Assembly: GCA_027576995.1 (NCBI GenBank)
Contig: JANBQC010000007.1
Coordinates: 62,001-126,000, forward strand
Reading direction: 5' to 3'
Length of the DNA: 64,000 bases
Source of the DNA: Dimargaris cristalligena
Taxonomy: Eukaryota; Kickxellomycota; Dimargaritomycetes; Dimargaritales; Dimargaritaceae
Below the pieces are notes generated by a model. The model searched no databases. It worked only from the letters and a program-made list of their open reading frames with translations, and was not told the DNA's origin. Positions within the stretch are counted from its first letter, which is position 1. Every line of letters starts with the position of its first letter. The position numbers and the translations under genes were made by a program. Of this stretch, positions 43,200 to 54,605 are shown one piece after another.

Positions 43200-44762
43200 A
43201 TGTCACCGTCCTTTTATGAAGAGTTCCAGGCCCACTTACCGACGTTCCGTAACACCTGCCGGGCCCTACCGTACCGGTGGCCGCACCCTATACGCCGGGT
43301 CGCCATTATTGGTGCCGGACCCACTGGGTTGGCTTGTGCCTTCGCCCTACGTGAGGCGAACCAGCGGGCCCAGCAACAGGGCCAACCTGAGCCGTTTACA
43401 ACCATTCAAGTGTTTGAACAAAACTCCCACCCCGGGGGGACCTGGAACTACTCCGACCAAGTGGACGACAGCGTCACGTTTCCATCGGTTGACCCCTACG
43501 GGCCCACACCCGATACCCCTACCTCCAAGAACGACTGCTTTGTAGGTAATATTTACCACGACTTACACACCAACCTACCCACCAATGTCATGTGTTTCCC
43601 GGATCAGCCGTTTTCTAATCAAGTACCGGACTTTCCCCATCATTCAGCCGTTCTCCAATATCTACGGACTTATGTACATGACAAAGACTTGGGTAGCCTA
43701 ATTGAGTTTAATACTCGGGCGATCCTTCTGGAGTGGACGGAAACTATTCAAACATGGCACTGTGAGCTCGCAACCACAGCCACTGCGGTTGCGGCCACGT
43801 CATCACACTCAACTCCCACCACGCGGACTGAGCAATTCGACGCTGTCGTGGTCTGTACGGGCCACTTTAACGTCCCCTACGTTCCTGATCTTCCCGGCCT
43901 CCGTGAAGTGGCCCAGAATGATTCCCATTGCCAATTAATTCACTCCCGCCAGTATAAACTAGCCTCCACCACTGCCTCCGATCGCACTGTCCTGGTCATC
44001 GGGGGTGGTCCGTCTGGGCATGATATCATCCGAGAAATCCTGCCCTTCGCCCGTCAAGTATACCACTCCACTCGAAACGCCGACCAGATATTCTCGGTTG
44101 ATCAGTTTGACGCTCAACAGGCGCAGGAGTCCGACGGTGTGGCCCAACGTGCCCCCTTCGTTCCCTGTGCGGCTCTAGTCGGATTTGACCCCGACAACCG
44201 TAGGGTCCGATTCGCCGACGGGCGCTCAATCCCGTTGCCGGATGTGGTGGTGTTTGCCACCGGCTATCTCTATTCAGTTCCATTTTTACCCCAGTTGTAC
44301 GATCCCCCACGCCCTTGGGGGCATAGCCAGTCCGACCACCACCAGCAGGAGAAGCTGCCCCATCCTTCACCGGAGACAACTCTAATCACTTCCGGTCGCC
44401 AAGTGCACAACCTGTTTTTCCAGCTGTTCTATCTACCCAACCCAACATTGTGTTTCCTGTCCTTAATGTCCCGAATTGCCCCCTTTCCCATGGCTTATTA
44501 TCAGGGCCATTTGGTGGCTAGTGTCTACGCCGGCCAAACACTACTTCCAGAAGAAACCATCATGCGGCGCTTGTACCACCAAGAAATCCAGGGTCTGGAA
44601 GAAGGTGGCCAGCGCCACCTTTTTGAAGCAAAAGAGGTTGCTTATAAGGATGCCATTGCTGCTTGGATCGACGACCCCGCCGTCGTACCAGCCGTCTCAG
44701 CTGAGTGGGTCCAGATCCGCCGGGCTGCCAAAGAACTCCGTAAACAGCACCTCGGGTACTAA
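43200..44762 (+). CDS. Flavin-containing monooxygenase (FMO-like)
   Basis: Seen: single exon, 520 residues. The FAD-binding motif GAGPTG is in RRVAIIGAGPTGLACAFALR (residues about 31-50), the NADPH-binding motif GGGPSG in TVLVIGGGPSGHDIIREI (about 262-280), and the FATGY motif in VVFATGYLYSVPFLPQLY (about 349-366). Between them the stretch CQLIHSRQYK occupies the place of the FMO signature (F.G...H...Y/F); His and Tyr are kept, while the leading Phe and Gly are not. Known: class B flavoprotein monooxygenases use NADPH and O2 to oxidise soft nucleophiles; fungal Fmo1 oxidises thiols such as glutathione at the ER. Here no signal or membrane helix is evident. The first 30 residues are extra to the Rossmann start. 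Substrate cannot be told from sequence. Confidence 0.9.
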   Translation: MSPSFYEEFQAHLPTFRNTCRALPYRWPHPIRRVAIIGAGPTGLACAFALREANQRAQQQGQPEPFTTIQVFEQNSHPGGTWNYSDQVDDSVTFPSVDPYGPTPDTPTSKNDCFVGNIYHDLHTNLPTNVMCFPDQPFSNQVPDFPHHSAVLQYLRTYVHDKDLGSLIEFNTRAILLEWTETIQTWHCELATTATAVAATSSHSTPTTRTEQFDAVVVCTGHFNVPYVPDLPGLREVAQNDSHCQLIHSRQYKLASTTASDRTVLVIGGGPSGHDIIREILPFARQVYHSTRNADQIFSVDQFDAQQAQESDGVAQRAPFVPCAALVGFDPDNRRVRFADGRSIPLPDVVVFATGYLYSVPFLPQLYDPPRPWGHSQSDHHQQEKLPHPSPETTLITSGRQVHNLFFQLFYLPNPTLCFLSLMSRIAPFPMAYYQGHLVASVYAGQTLLPEETIMRRLYHQEIQGLEEGGQRHLFEAKEVAYKDAIAAWIDDPAVVPAVSAEWVQIRRAAKELRKQHLGY

Positions 44763-45098
44763 AGAAAGGGAAAATTTGGCACAATCCATGTGTGCAACCA
44801 TTCCTGACAATAGACCACGGTTCTCTATCGAAGTTTACGATTGGCAAAAGTTGGTGTATTTATAGATTAATGTAAACATAGAAATAATTCTACGGGATAT
44901 TCTTTTCACGGGAATCAATTAGAAAAAAAAAAGACCGCAAAGCGGTTGGGCTGGACTAAAAATAATGTACGCATAATTGAGAGATATATAGCTATATGGC
45001 TAAAATGTCATTCCGGTTGAATCGCTGACTAGCCATTTCCTAGGTAAACGGTGGTGGGTACGGTAGCTAAATGATCCAGACAGGCAGCTTCGCACCGG
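44763..45098. other. Convergent 3' regions of FMO and RPB7
   Basis: AT-rich with a poly-A run at about 44922. No ORF and nothing else seen. Confidence 0.5.
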
Positions 45099-46244
45099 TT
45101 AATGACCAATCATACCCAAATAGTCCTCCTTGATCGTGCCAATGGCCCGCTGGATGGTATTGGTAGGTCAGGTTGAGATATAGTGGGGGTTTGAACAGGC
45201 GGTGTCAATACATGTGTAAATAATTATCGCGCCATTCTAGACGACATGAGTATTCCCGAATGTTTGGTTATAATCATAGGGGAAATAGGATCACTTCATG
45301 AGCCGGAGTTATAGTATTAGTTATTGGTCCTCGGTTACAGGTCAATGGTTAGTAAAAAAAAACTTACAATGTCGTTCGGTTCCATCTTTAAACCCATGAT
45401 TTTTAGCCGCACCAGGGCGCCCTTATCAATAGTCTAGGGATATAGTAACATAAGTACCAAAGAACACATTCACACGAGAGGTTAGAAAGGCCGGGATATT
45501 CAAGGGATATAAAAGCGGGCTGCCGGTTAAGAACTTGGACATGGACTCCAACAAGCAGAGTTCGCACCCTTATAGGTTGCAATGTCTAAGCGACGAAGCA
45601 TCGTATTCACAACAGGTTTATAAAGCAAACCTAAAGGAATTCATGTTGTATTTACCTGTTCATCGGACTGGAAGCAGGGCGGATTAGCGGTTGAGTCGAA
45701 TTTCATATCGCTGGGCATAGCGTGACTCGACACAAAGACCACCAGGGGGCCCACATCCACGAAGAAGCCCATTTTGCTGACATTCTTCACGATACCATCC
45801 AGTACTTCGTATTTGAAAGGTTTGAACACGATGGCCTGGTACTCCACCTCGAATTCGGCGGAGCCCAGTCCGGAAATCAGCCGACCCTTGCTGATTTTAA
45901 TCACCTCCACCACCGTGATGACGTACCCGTAACGCCCCGTGCAAGTCCCTTCGACATCCTGGTAGAGCTTAGTCTTGACGAAATCCTCCATTTCCGGCCC
46001 GAAGAACCGGGGATGGAGTGTGATGGTGTGCTTGAGCTTTTTCTATGGGAGGGCCAAAGTGTATGTATGAATGTGAGAAAAAAAAAGGCAGGTGGATGAA
46101 TGGCAGGCCCTGAATGACCCATAATGACGGGTCGCGGGGAGTAACGGACTTATAGTAACCCAGCGGACCGGAAGGGTACATCTGGGCGAACATGGATTCA
46201 GAGGAGCCCGTCGGAATGCCAGAGTCACTTACAAGGAAGAACAT
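45099..46244 (-). CDS. RPB7: RNA polymerase II subunit Rpb7
   Basis: Seen: four exons on the minus strand, 46244-46233 (12 nt: MFFL), 46042-45656, 45433-45368 and 45149-45099, all phase 0, giving 171 residues; the human protein has 172. Blocks: LHPRFFGPEMEDFVKTKL, DVEGTCTGRYGYVITV, then YQAIVFKPFKYEVLDGIVKN, VSKMGFFVDVGPLVVFVSSH, PSDMKFDSTANPPCF, and the end IGTIKEDYLGMIGH. The N-terminal half is the tip (RNP-like) domain and the C-terminal half the OB fold. Known: Rpb7 pairs with Rpb4 as the stalk of RNA polymerase II, needed for initiation and mRNA export links. Confidence is high for exons 2-3; the micro first exon and the last exon rest on splice sites and family length. Confidence 0.93.
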
Positions 46245-47549
46245 GGCGGACAAACACAAAGGAAGGAAACAAACCCAAGGAATCAATAGAGGAGTATGTG
46301 AGAAACCGCTAATTAAACCACCATTTGGATTCGGATAGTAGTACAGGTGAGGCGCTGTGGACCAATGCCTTAAGGTGCGAGCGCTAATTTAATAAGGGTA
46401 GGAGAAAAGCGTGTCTTTACAGAGGATACTACGCGGAGTCCTTCATAAAGTCGCGTTGGATATATTTTGGAAGTAATTTGGCCTGATTATTTCAGCGCAA
46501 GAGATTTTCCAAGATTCGGAAGAGTCAACGAGGGTATAGTACGCTTCCACCACAATACTATCTAGAAGGGGGGTGGCGTTGACTGGCACAGAAATGCCCA
46601 AGATTGCAAGGCAGAGATGGCAGAGTGGGGTCTGATTTAAACGCTAAAAAAATTATATCTACGCTAGTTTATTTAGCGCGTTATGCTAAATGAATTAACT
46701 ATTTAAACGTGTGTACAGGATACATGGAATTAGTACAACATCCAGCTTTATTCAATCCTCGCGACTTGCAACATGTTTCTAAAAAAACGAACATGTGTCT
46801 CGATTCATATTTAACACCAACAGGACAATTGATAAATGTAATGTCAAGCGCATTTTTATATAATAATTTAAAGAGTCCTAACTACTAGCGGGGAGACTGG
46901 GGTTAACTCCGAGATTTTTTAAAAATTGCCTATTAGCTAATGGCAGATCAATTATTGGAGCAGAAGGCAGCTCAAGTATCGAGTGATAGTTTACAATCAC
47001 CTTACTCAACTCCACTTATTCAAGGGCTCCCATTATTCACTGTCAGCAGCACCTACTTGTAAGTAATGTATCATTGTATTGATAGTATGGGAAACCAAAG
47101 TAATTAATAAAGTAGAAAATGGAAGTGGTCCCTAAAAGGGAAGTAAATGGCCGAATGATAATAGAGTCACAGCTGAATACTAAACGGCGGTTCACGAGTG
47201 AGATGGTCTTTTCCAAAACGAATTTGACAACCAGGCCTGATAATGAGACACTGGTTTAGATTTTAAATAACGAAGAACGACTAAGTTACGAACAATGGGG
47301 GCAAGAGGGGCTGCATTGGTATGCAGACAGGGGAATAATAGAGGATCTAGAAGGGACGACGATTACTCCCCATTTTACCCTACCGATGGTATTTGTATAA
47401 AATAGCAAAAAATAAAAGTACGGCACAATCAAAGAGAAGGTATAAGGGCCGGACATGGCCCGACCGAAATGGCACCACTAAGCCATATTTCCCGACACAC
47501 ATACGCGCATGCATCTACAAAAACCCAACTACAACGTATGTTTTCGTTC
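46245..47549. other. Intergenic between RPB7 and V-ATPase subunit a
   Basis: About 1.3 kb of AT-rich DNA: RPB7 promoter on one side and the 3' region of the V-ATPase gene on the other. No ORF of note. Confidence 0.5.
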
Positions 47550-50500
47550 CTACTGCTCCTCTTCATTGAGGACCCGCTCAAAGGCGAAGGGCTCGAACTG
47601 CTTGCCGGAGGCTTCGTAGAACTTGCTGTTGAATTCGACCCAGTGCAAACGAAGGGCGTGCAGGAAAGCGGACAGGCCCTCCATAAACAACAGGATGGCC
47701 ACGGTCAATGAAAACCACATGGCGAAACCGGCGAAGAGGGCAAAGATACGGACACCATCGCTGGTCATGGCGATACAGTTCTTCATAATCATGACCCACA
47801 GCACTTCCGACAGTTGGGCATGCGCCAAACTCAGGGCCCACAAACGCAGGTAGGAGGCGGTATTGGAGATACAACTCAAAGTAAACTCAATGGTATGAAT
47901 GACCTGGTGCATCATGATATCGCCAAAATCGAACTCATGGTCGTGGTGCATTTCTTCGCTCTCGGACTCGGTCGTGACAACAGCACCACCGCCTTCGCCG
48001 TTGTTGAGACTGTCAGTGGAGATACGGGTGGTGGTAGTGGTCATGTTAGCGTAGCCGAGCTGCTGGGTGCGCTTGTGCTCACGCTTCAGATAGAAAGGCT
48101 TGGCCAACAACATCCAGGGCACACACACCAGAGCAACAAGAACCAGCACGGTCTGGATGAGGGACTGACCGGCGTAGAGCTGATCAGAGGGGGCGACGTT
48201 ACCGGGAGACAGGAACATGAAGATGAGGGTGTTGAGCAGGCCGGGGGGCGAGTTGTATAGGCGGTTACCGGCATCGTCGGTGGCGTTCCAGTCCACCAGC
48301 CATTTGTAAATGATCAGGATGCTGAGGTAGCCGAACATAGCCAACATGAAAGTAATCTGGGGAATGAATTCGCAGAAAATATTGTAGGTCTTCTTGAAGT
48401 AGCGGTGGTTGAACACGGTCAAGATGATACCAAACGACATTTGCACGACGCCAAAGATGATGGACATCTTCATCTTGTACGAATTGGTGAAAAGCAGCAT
48501 GTTTTCAGTACCATGCCAGTTGGGATCGACACCGAAGGGGTACACGCCGGTCTGGGTGGCCAGCAGGGGGGTTTTGCCATCCCGTCCCTCATGGGGCCAT
48601 GTCCAGCCCGAGGGGAAAATGTGCATAGACAGGGAGAAGATATCGTTATAAATGAGGCCGGTGTAAATGGAGAACAGGCCCATCATCAGGATAATGTACC
48701 GACCATCAAAGAAGGTGCGCACGTTGGTGTTGATGCCACCCTTCTCGATTTGGCGCTCGCGCCAGCACATCCAGCCCGCGAACAAAGTAACGAGGATACC
48801 GTGGCCGAAATCGCCGAACATGACGGCGAACAGGAACGGGAAACTGATCACAGTGAAAAGACCGGGGTTGACCTCGCGGTAGCGGGCCACACCGTAGGAG
48901 TCCACGATGGCCTGGAACCCCTGGGTAAACTTGTTGGTGCGGTGGAACGTCGGCGGCTCCTTGGACGTCTTAATCTGGTGCATGATGGAAGAGATGTTGG
49001 AGCCCGACATTTCAGTAGCGTCCCGGAGGGCTGCCTGAACATCGACCAGGGACAGGGTGGGGCACCAGCCTTCGGCAATCAGACACTTGCGGTTCATGTC
49101 GTAATTGAACATGTTCATAGTGTGGTAGAGGGCCTTTTCCTTCTTCACAGTCACCGTCCAGCTGCCCAGGTGCTCGGCCACGGTGGTCAATTCAGCGCGG
49201 CGGGCGTTCTGAGTGCTACCTAGCACAGCCTGCAATTCGTCCAGGCGGGTCATGACGTCAATCATGGATTCCTGGCGGCGTTCGGTGTTCTCATCGGTGC
49301 GGTACAGTGTGGCACCCAAGGACTCGGAAATCTTGCGAATCTTGGTCAAGATATGGGAGCCATGGGCGAAAATAATGAAGACGTTCTTTTCGACGGGTTC
49401 GTCGGTGGCGGGATCGATCACCGGTTCGTCAATCTCGACATGGTTCATGTACAGATTACCGCGCAGCGAGCGCCACAGAACACGTTCGAAGGTGGGAATG
49501 CGGGCTCGGGAAATAACACCCGTCACAAAACCAATGTTGAGACCAGCCAAGGCGTCTACAGGGGAGCCGCCATGTTCCAGGTCACCGGTGGAGCGGTGGC
49601 CGGGGGTCTGGGCATCGAGTAAAGGGGCATCAGGGTTATCGATGGATTGGCGGATTTCATCCTGGTGCTGAGTGGCCCGCTGGAGGAAAGCGGTGGTTTC
49701 CCGCAGAACATGGCGCATCTCGGTCAATTCCAATAGACGGCGCTGGAGGTTTTCGTACGATTCGTTCAGCTGAACGACACGGTATTCGTGCTGACTCAGG
49801 GCCTCGTCCATCTCGTCGATTTCCTGGGGCGACCGAGCCCGACGGGCAAGAAGGCCGTCCTGGCTATCGGTCACTGGGATCTCCAGCTTCTCGATATTGG
49901 TGGACAGGTAACCTATATGAGAATGAATCATAGTAGATGAATAATATGAAAGGCACGTCAGATTATTAGTTATCGGAGTAACGGTTAAAGGAAAGAAAAA
50001 AGCCACGCTGGTAGGTGTGAGCGAGTAGGAAATAAGAGCCATGGTGACGCGAACCAGGTCGTACAACCATCTGACCAGCCGCATCCCCACCTCGTCATGA
50101 GAGGCACGACAAGCGAAGTTGGGGTTGGGGGAATCGTTCACGGGTGCAACTAAGAAGTATTTCCACCACATCGCTAGGACCCCCAATCAGCACTGCCTCG
50201 CTGTTTTTATTATTCCCTTTAAATACAAAAGAGAAAAGAAAGGAAAGGTCGCCCTTTCACAGGGAATGGTTCCTGAGTCGCAAAATGGAGGTCGAACAAT
50301 ACGACAACCATGCTACAAATTGTTGATGTTGGTACCATCATAATGTACATATCCTAATAGTGGCCGGTTTTCACCTTAGCGAGACCATGTCCACTTTTGG
50401 GAGCTGGATACGAGAGAACACCGATGGAGGGTTGATCATAAAAGAAGAATTTTAAAAATATCACTTACGGAGTCGACGTTCCATTTCGTCAAGGCGCTTG

Positions 50501-50939
50501 ATTTCGTTGACGAAAGTCCGCTGGAAAGCGGCGGTTCCGGGGTTAAGCTAAAATGACGGTGATGGTGGCCATATGAAGTACAATCCATGCAAAAGCAGCG
50601 GAGGGTGGGTAGGTTAGACGGTGGGTTAGGGGTGACGCTATACTTTAGAGATAGTGGAGCCTAAGAAGCGGAGCTCATGCGAGTAAGTGGCCAAGCCATG
50701 GGAAGAGGTACCCCAGTTTGGTGTGGCAACAAGACGCGATTATAAGGACACGGCTCTACTAGGTTAGAAGGGCGACTTACATCCCGGAATTCCACGGCGC
50801 CGAGTTCGCCGAGCTCAGAGACGGTGGGCTTAGCGATTTCGGCGGGGATGTACAGCTGGATTAGGGTCATCTCCTCCGAACGGAAGAGGGACGACTTGGC
50901 CCCATTGGGGGACGTCTTGTACAGGGGAAGCGAAGGCAT
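47550..50939 (-). CDS. VPH1: V-type proton ATPase subunit a (Vph1/Stv1)
   Basis: Seen: three exons on the minus strand, 50939-50781, 50547-50469 and 49912-47550; introns of 233 and 556 nt; 866 residues. The start MPSLPLYKTSPNGAKSSLFR, with SEEMTLIQLYIPAEIAKPTV and ELGELGAVEFRD, is the conserved N-terminus that the long 3' frame alone misses (its first codons, 50186-49913, are intron). The N-terminal half is cytosolic; about eight membrane helices follow from PFLFAVMFGDFGHGILVTLF. The essential Arg lies in CISNTASYLRLWALSLAHAQ near residue 795. Known: subunit a forms the two proton half-channels of Vo in the vacuole or Golgi. A fungus may have one or two a-isoforms; I cannot say whether this is the vacuolar or Golgi form. 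The disordered loop (about 715-760) holds acidic and Thr-rich tracts. Confidence 0.96.
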
Positions 50940-53247
50940 GGGTGAGGGTACTGCGCAACCAGTGGGACTGGGGGTAAGGATTAGGAAAAGGGTAAATGAA
51001 GGGAGAGTGGGAGGGGGACACCCTGGTCCAAGACCAAAACGAAGGGGTTTAAGAGAGGCGGACTGCAGGAGAAACCGGAAACCGATAAGAGAGAGGTTTT
51101 AGAAGGGAACAAAAGAGAAAGGAATGCAGGGTAGTTGTGTCTAGAAGAAGGCAGTTCATGCCATGGACATAAGAACAGAAGGAGGAAGAAAAGAGAAGGG
51201 GAAAGGCTGCCAAGAACCGGAGGGGGGCGTATGGGGCAGGTGGAGAAGGAGCGCGGGGTGGGCTATATGAAGGAAAGGGTGCATATACACAGAGCAAGGC
51301 ATACACACACACATTAGCGCATTCATCAACCCCCTCCTCCTCTCCCGTCTTTGCCCTCACTCTAAGTGCCCCCTTTTTCGTTAAGCCTCTCATAGGCACA
51401 CACTGCCAAAGCCGTGTAACTGGCCTTGTATGACCCTTGTAAGGTTCCTTTGGCCGCTCTTTTTTCGCCCCACCCGTTTACTTGGACCGTACGGCCACCG
51501 TTGCACAACCCTCTCTCTCTACTCATCCGACCACCATACGACGGCGTACCTTGGTCAGGTGGGGTCGTTTCTGGCCTCCTTTGCCTTTTTCATTGCAACC
51601 GTATCGCTGAGACTGCATTGGGGTATAATTGTATTGTCCTGATACGTTGGAGCAGCGTTTGCACCTTTATGAGTAAAGTGAACAACTGGTATCTCTGAAA
51701 TTTCCCCCTACGACGAACACCCCCTAGCGCCCACCAACAGACCCAGACTAGCGCCCTATTCGCTCGGGGCAAATGGATGTTACGTAATGGCGCTAACCCT
51801 TAAGTGTAGCCCAGTAGTGGCACGATGATGGTCACCTTAAAACCCATCTACCGCTCTACATTAATGTGTCTCCGTACCATCATGGATTGCGATGTTCACT
51901 AGCCAGACTTACCCCCTCCCCTCTCGTATACCCCACTAAACTGGCCTCGTAAAAGGATGCGCGTTGGACCAAGACCAAGGTAAAGGAAAGAACAAAATCG
52001 AAGAAATAAACAAAGCCCACCATGTTCATCATCTAGATCGGGTACTGGTGGAGACGGAGGGCATTGGCTGGTCGGGATTTACAAGGAAGGCGGCTGGCCT
52101 ACTTAATGGCCCTTGAACGATATAAAAGCTGCACTAACGACGCTCTAGTAATTAATCGTATCGCCTAAGAATGGGTTGTACGGCTAACTGCGTCGGTATG
52201 GCTTAGGGGGTTGTGGATAAGTATTAAAAAGCATTATTATGGAGAAGTCGTTGCTGCAAGCCTAGCTATAAGGCGACACGGGCGAAAATCAGAGCTTAGA
52301 GTATGGCGTGGATATTCCGGTGCCATATTCTCTGTTGGATCAACCCCTCAATTAGAATGGTGGCAATCCGATCTTGAGGCATGAATCAAAGGCTTTATTA
52401 AATGGCTACATTTACCAAGACGTATCTTTGTTGTTTAAGAATACATACCAATACTTTCCGTCCCTCTGGGGCAATCGTTTGAGTGGCCAGCATTATTAAC
52501 CGAAGCGAAAAGATTGATTTTCGTAAGGGGGGGGTGCGATACACTACGCCCATGCCCCATCAACTCCGCGGCTCCACAGGTGCTCCAGTTTCACAGCATA
52601 TCTCTGAGAAGGAGACTATGGTCAGATATACCACCGAAATTACGCCAAACAATTCCCAGCTGGTAAGGACAATTAGATTCGTCCAGGGAATACACCCCCA
52701 ATCGAGACTTTGACAGTAGTATCGAAGCTATCCATAGCTGGCTCCAACAGCCAATCCGCCCTGTATTGACCTCAAAAAGGAACAGCTTTAGACCAATCGC
52801 AAAGATGTAATAATATACATCCAGCAATAATTCACCAGGCCTCTAGATATATCGATATCTCATAACCGGCCATATGGCAAATCTATTTGCAGTCAGGGCT
52901 ATTTGCCATGTTCGTTTGAGCACACCGAGTACTCCCCGAACGTTTTCATAATAGGCTAACTGTATATTCGTCCCAAAAGTGCGAATGTCAACAACGGCCT
53001 GTCATTATTTAATTACCTACCGCTCATCCCACGAAAGTGGCCACATAAGCCACTCGCACCGTTAATAATGCCTCATGTGATTTGGTACTACACAGTTAGA
53101 GTTAAGCCCTCCATCGGCTCCACTAGCATATTCGCTACACTCCGGAAGCCAGATTTCGATTTGATGCGGAGATAAGCATGTACTAAATTCACAAGTAGAC
53201 TGGATGGCAACCTTGGGCACAGTCATGCTTGAATTGGTCGTGATAAT
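50940..53247. other. Intergenic, promoter side of V-ATPase subunit a
   Basis: The first about 400 bases are purine-rich on the plus strand (C/T-rich leader of the V-ATPase gene), with an ACACAC run at about 51301. The remaining about 1.9 kb has only short ORFs (51049-51399 minus, 51426-51698 plus, 52483-52713 plus) with no resemblance. Confidence 0.5.
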
Positions 53248-53331
53248 TTAGACTAACAATTGCAGGATGGCGAAGCCCAAGTAGTACAGCTCGAGGTTGA
53301 CATTTATGTACTCGAATACGAATTTGTAAAA
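53248..53331 (-). other. Probable terminal exon of the small membrane protein gene
   Basis: After a TTTTAG acceptor the minus strand reads FYKFVFEYINVNLELYYLGF then AILQLLV and TAA. The hydrophobic, C/G-ending codons look like a real membrane-protein end, and it lies 434 nt downstream of exon 1 of the gene at 54120. It must start in phase 0, while exon 1 ends in phase 1, so an intermediate exon is needed; a candidate starts at 53512 (IWGKAIQYYYRPAII) but lacks a normal donor. Confidence 0.4.
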
Positions 53332-53765
53332 CTAAAAGACTAGGTAGACAATGCGCCATTGATTAGAGCAAGTCTGCGTAGAGGTGATGTACACATAAGG
53401 TTGAATGGATATAAAACACCAATCGAAAATCGAATAATCCCGAAATTGGACTAAGGGTTCAGGCGGCTATGATTGCGGGTCGGTAATAATATTGTATCGC
53501 TTTTCCCCAGACTAAAATGACATTGTAATACAGTGTAATATAGGTGTAAGGCACGGGCATAGGAATAGATTAGTTGGGCAAGAGGACGAAGTAAAACTAC
53601 ACTGATTTGGCCATCACATCAGATGGACACCGTCATCATCAAGCCAAGACTCTATGATTTAAACCGCAGCCTTGCTTAAAAAGCGCGGTAAGGAAGGGCC
53701 ATAGACAGTCTCAATTAGTCAGTCAACCAGTCCCGAGCTTAGACCAAAAACACCTTCAAACTTAC

Positions 53766-54120
53766 TCCAGTGAGAAAACCGCCGACCGACCCAGCGCCCC
53801 GCCAGGGGTACCAGAACGCCGCCCACCATGAACTTGATTTGCTCGAGGATTTCGTGCAGCTCGGCCTCGAGGTCGTATTCGTACTCCTCCTCGGAGCGGT
53901 GACCGGCCTCACTCGCAGCGTCGCTTCCATCGAGGGCTAAGGCATAGACGGGTGAGATCCGGGGTGAACCGGCGTCGGAAGAGGATGAGGAGGATTCCAG
54001 GTCGGAGTCGACCGTATCCAGGGCCTCGCCATTCCCAGTGGACTTTCGCCGCCGGGTCTGGTTATCCCGAAGAACGTTATAGATGGATTCAGAAAGATAC
54101 GAGGGGCGATTTACAGGCAT
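53766..54120 (-). CDS. Small acidic protein with a membrane segment, exon 1; unknown family
   Basis: Seen: exon 54120-53766 (118 codons plus one base), ending at a strong GTAAGT donor. It begins MPVNRPSYLSESIYNVLRDN, carries a basic patch (TRRRKSTG), then an acidic Ser/Asp/Glu region (residues about 38-90, with SEEEYEYDLEAELHEILEQI) and ends in a short hydrophobic, then basic, stretch IKFMVGGVLVPLAGRWVGRR. An acidic cytosolic part followed by a membrane segment resembles small mitochondrial outer-membrane proteins of the Mim/Tom type, but I cannot align it to one, so no name is given. The 3' end is unresolved: two possible downstream pieces are described at 53248-53331. Uninterrupted acidic coding with C/G third positions supports a real gene. 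Confidence 0.55.
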
Positions 54121-54605
54121 AGTGGAACAAGTGGGGAAAATATAGAGAAATGGAGAATGAGGGGAAATGGGAACGTGTAATGGTGGAATTCGCCTGGGAA
54201 ACTCTTGTCGTCATAAAATAGCCCGGCCTGAGGAGTGGAGTGTAGAGAAAAAAGCAGCCCACTATTAAGTATGCCTAGTTAATGGTGGCGTCTCCGTATA
54301 CAGCATTGGGCTGTTCGCATAGAGTGAATACTGGCTAGCGTCATTCAGTTGGTGGCGGTGTAAGAATGTTTTCCGCAAAAATTGGTCAGTTCCGAATGCA
54401 GCTTCACAAACGGACACACAGCACCGACTAAATCAAAAGTCTGGGAGTATACAAATACAATGGCTTTATTAGCAGTACAGCACTACTCCAATGACAGGAG
54501 GAGTGGCAAAGGCTTATTACATCTTTTAAAAATAAAAATACCGGTGGTTGAATTAAAATAGTAGTTAATGGGAATGCAGAAGTAGAAATATAATAAAATA
54601 ACTAA
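54121..54605. other. Intergenic, about 480 bp
   Basis: Promoter of the small membrane protein gene and 3' region of the LRR gene. AT-rich near 54540-54600. No ORF. Confidence 0.5.

Noticed and set aside
48405..49223. 272-codon plus-strand ORF
   Set aside because: Antisense shadow of V-ATPase subunit a.
49913..50186. 5' part of the 878-codon frame of V-ATPase subunit a
   Set aside because: It does not match the family; homology begins at the ATAG acceptor at 49914-49913, and the true N-terminus lies in two upstream exons at 50939-50469.
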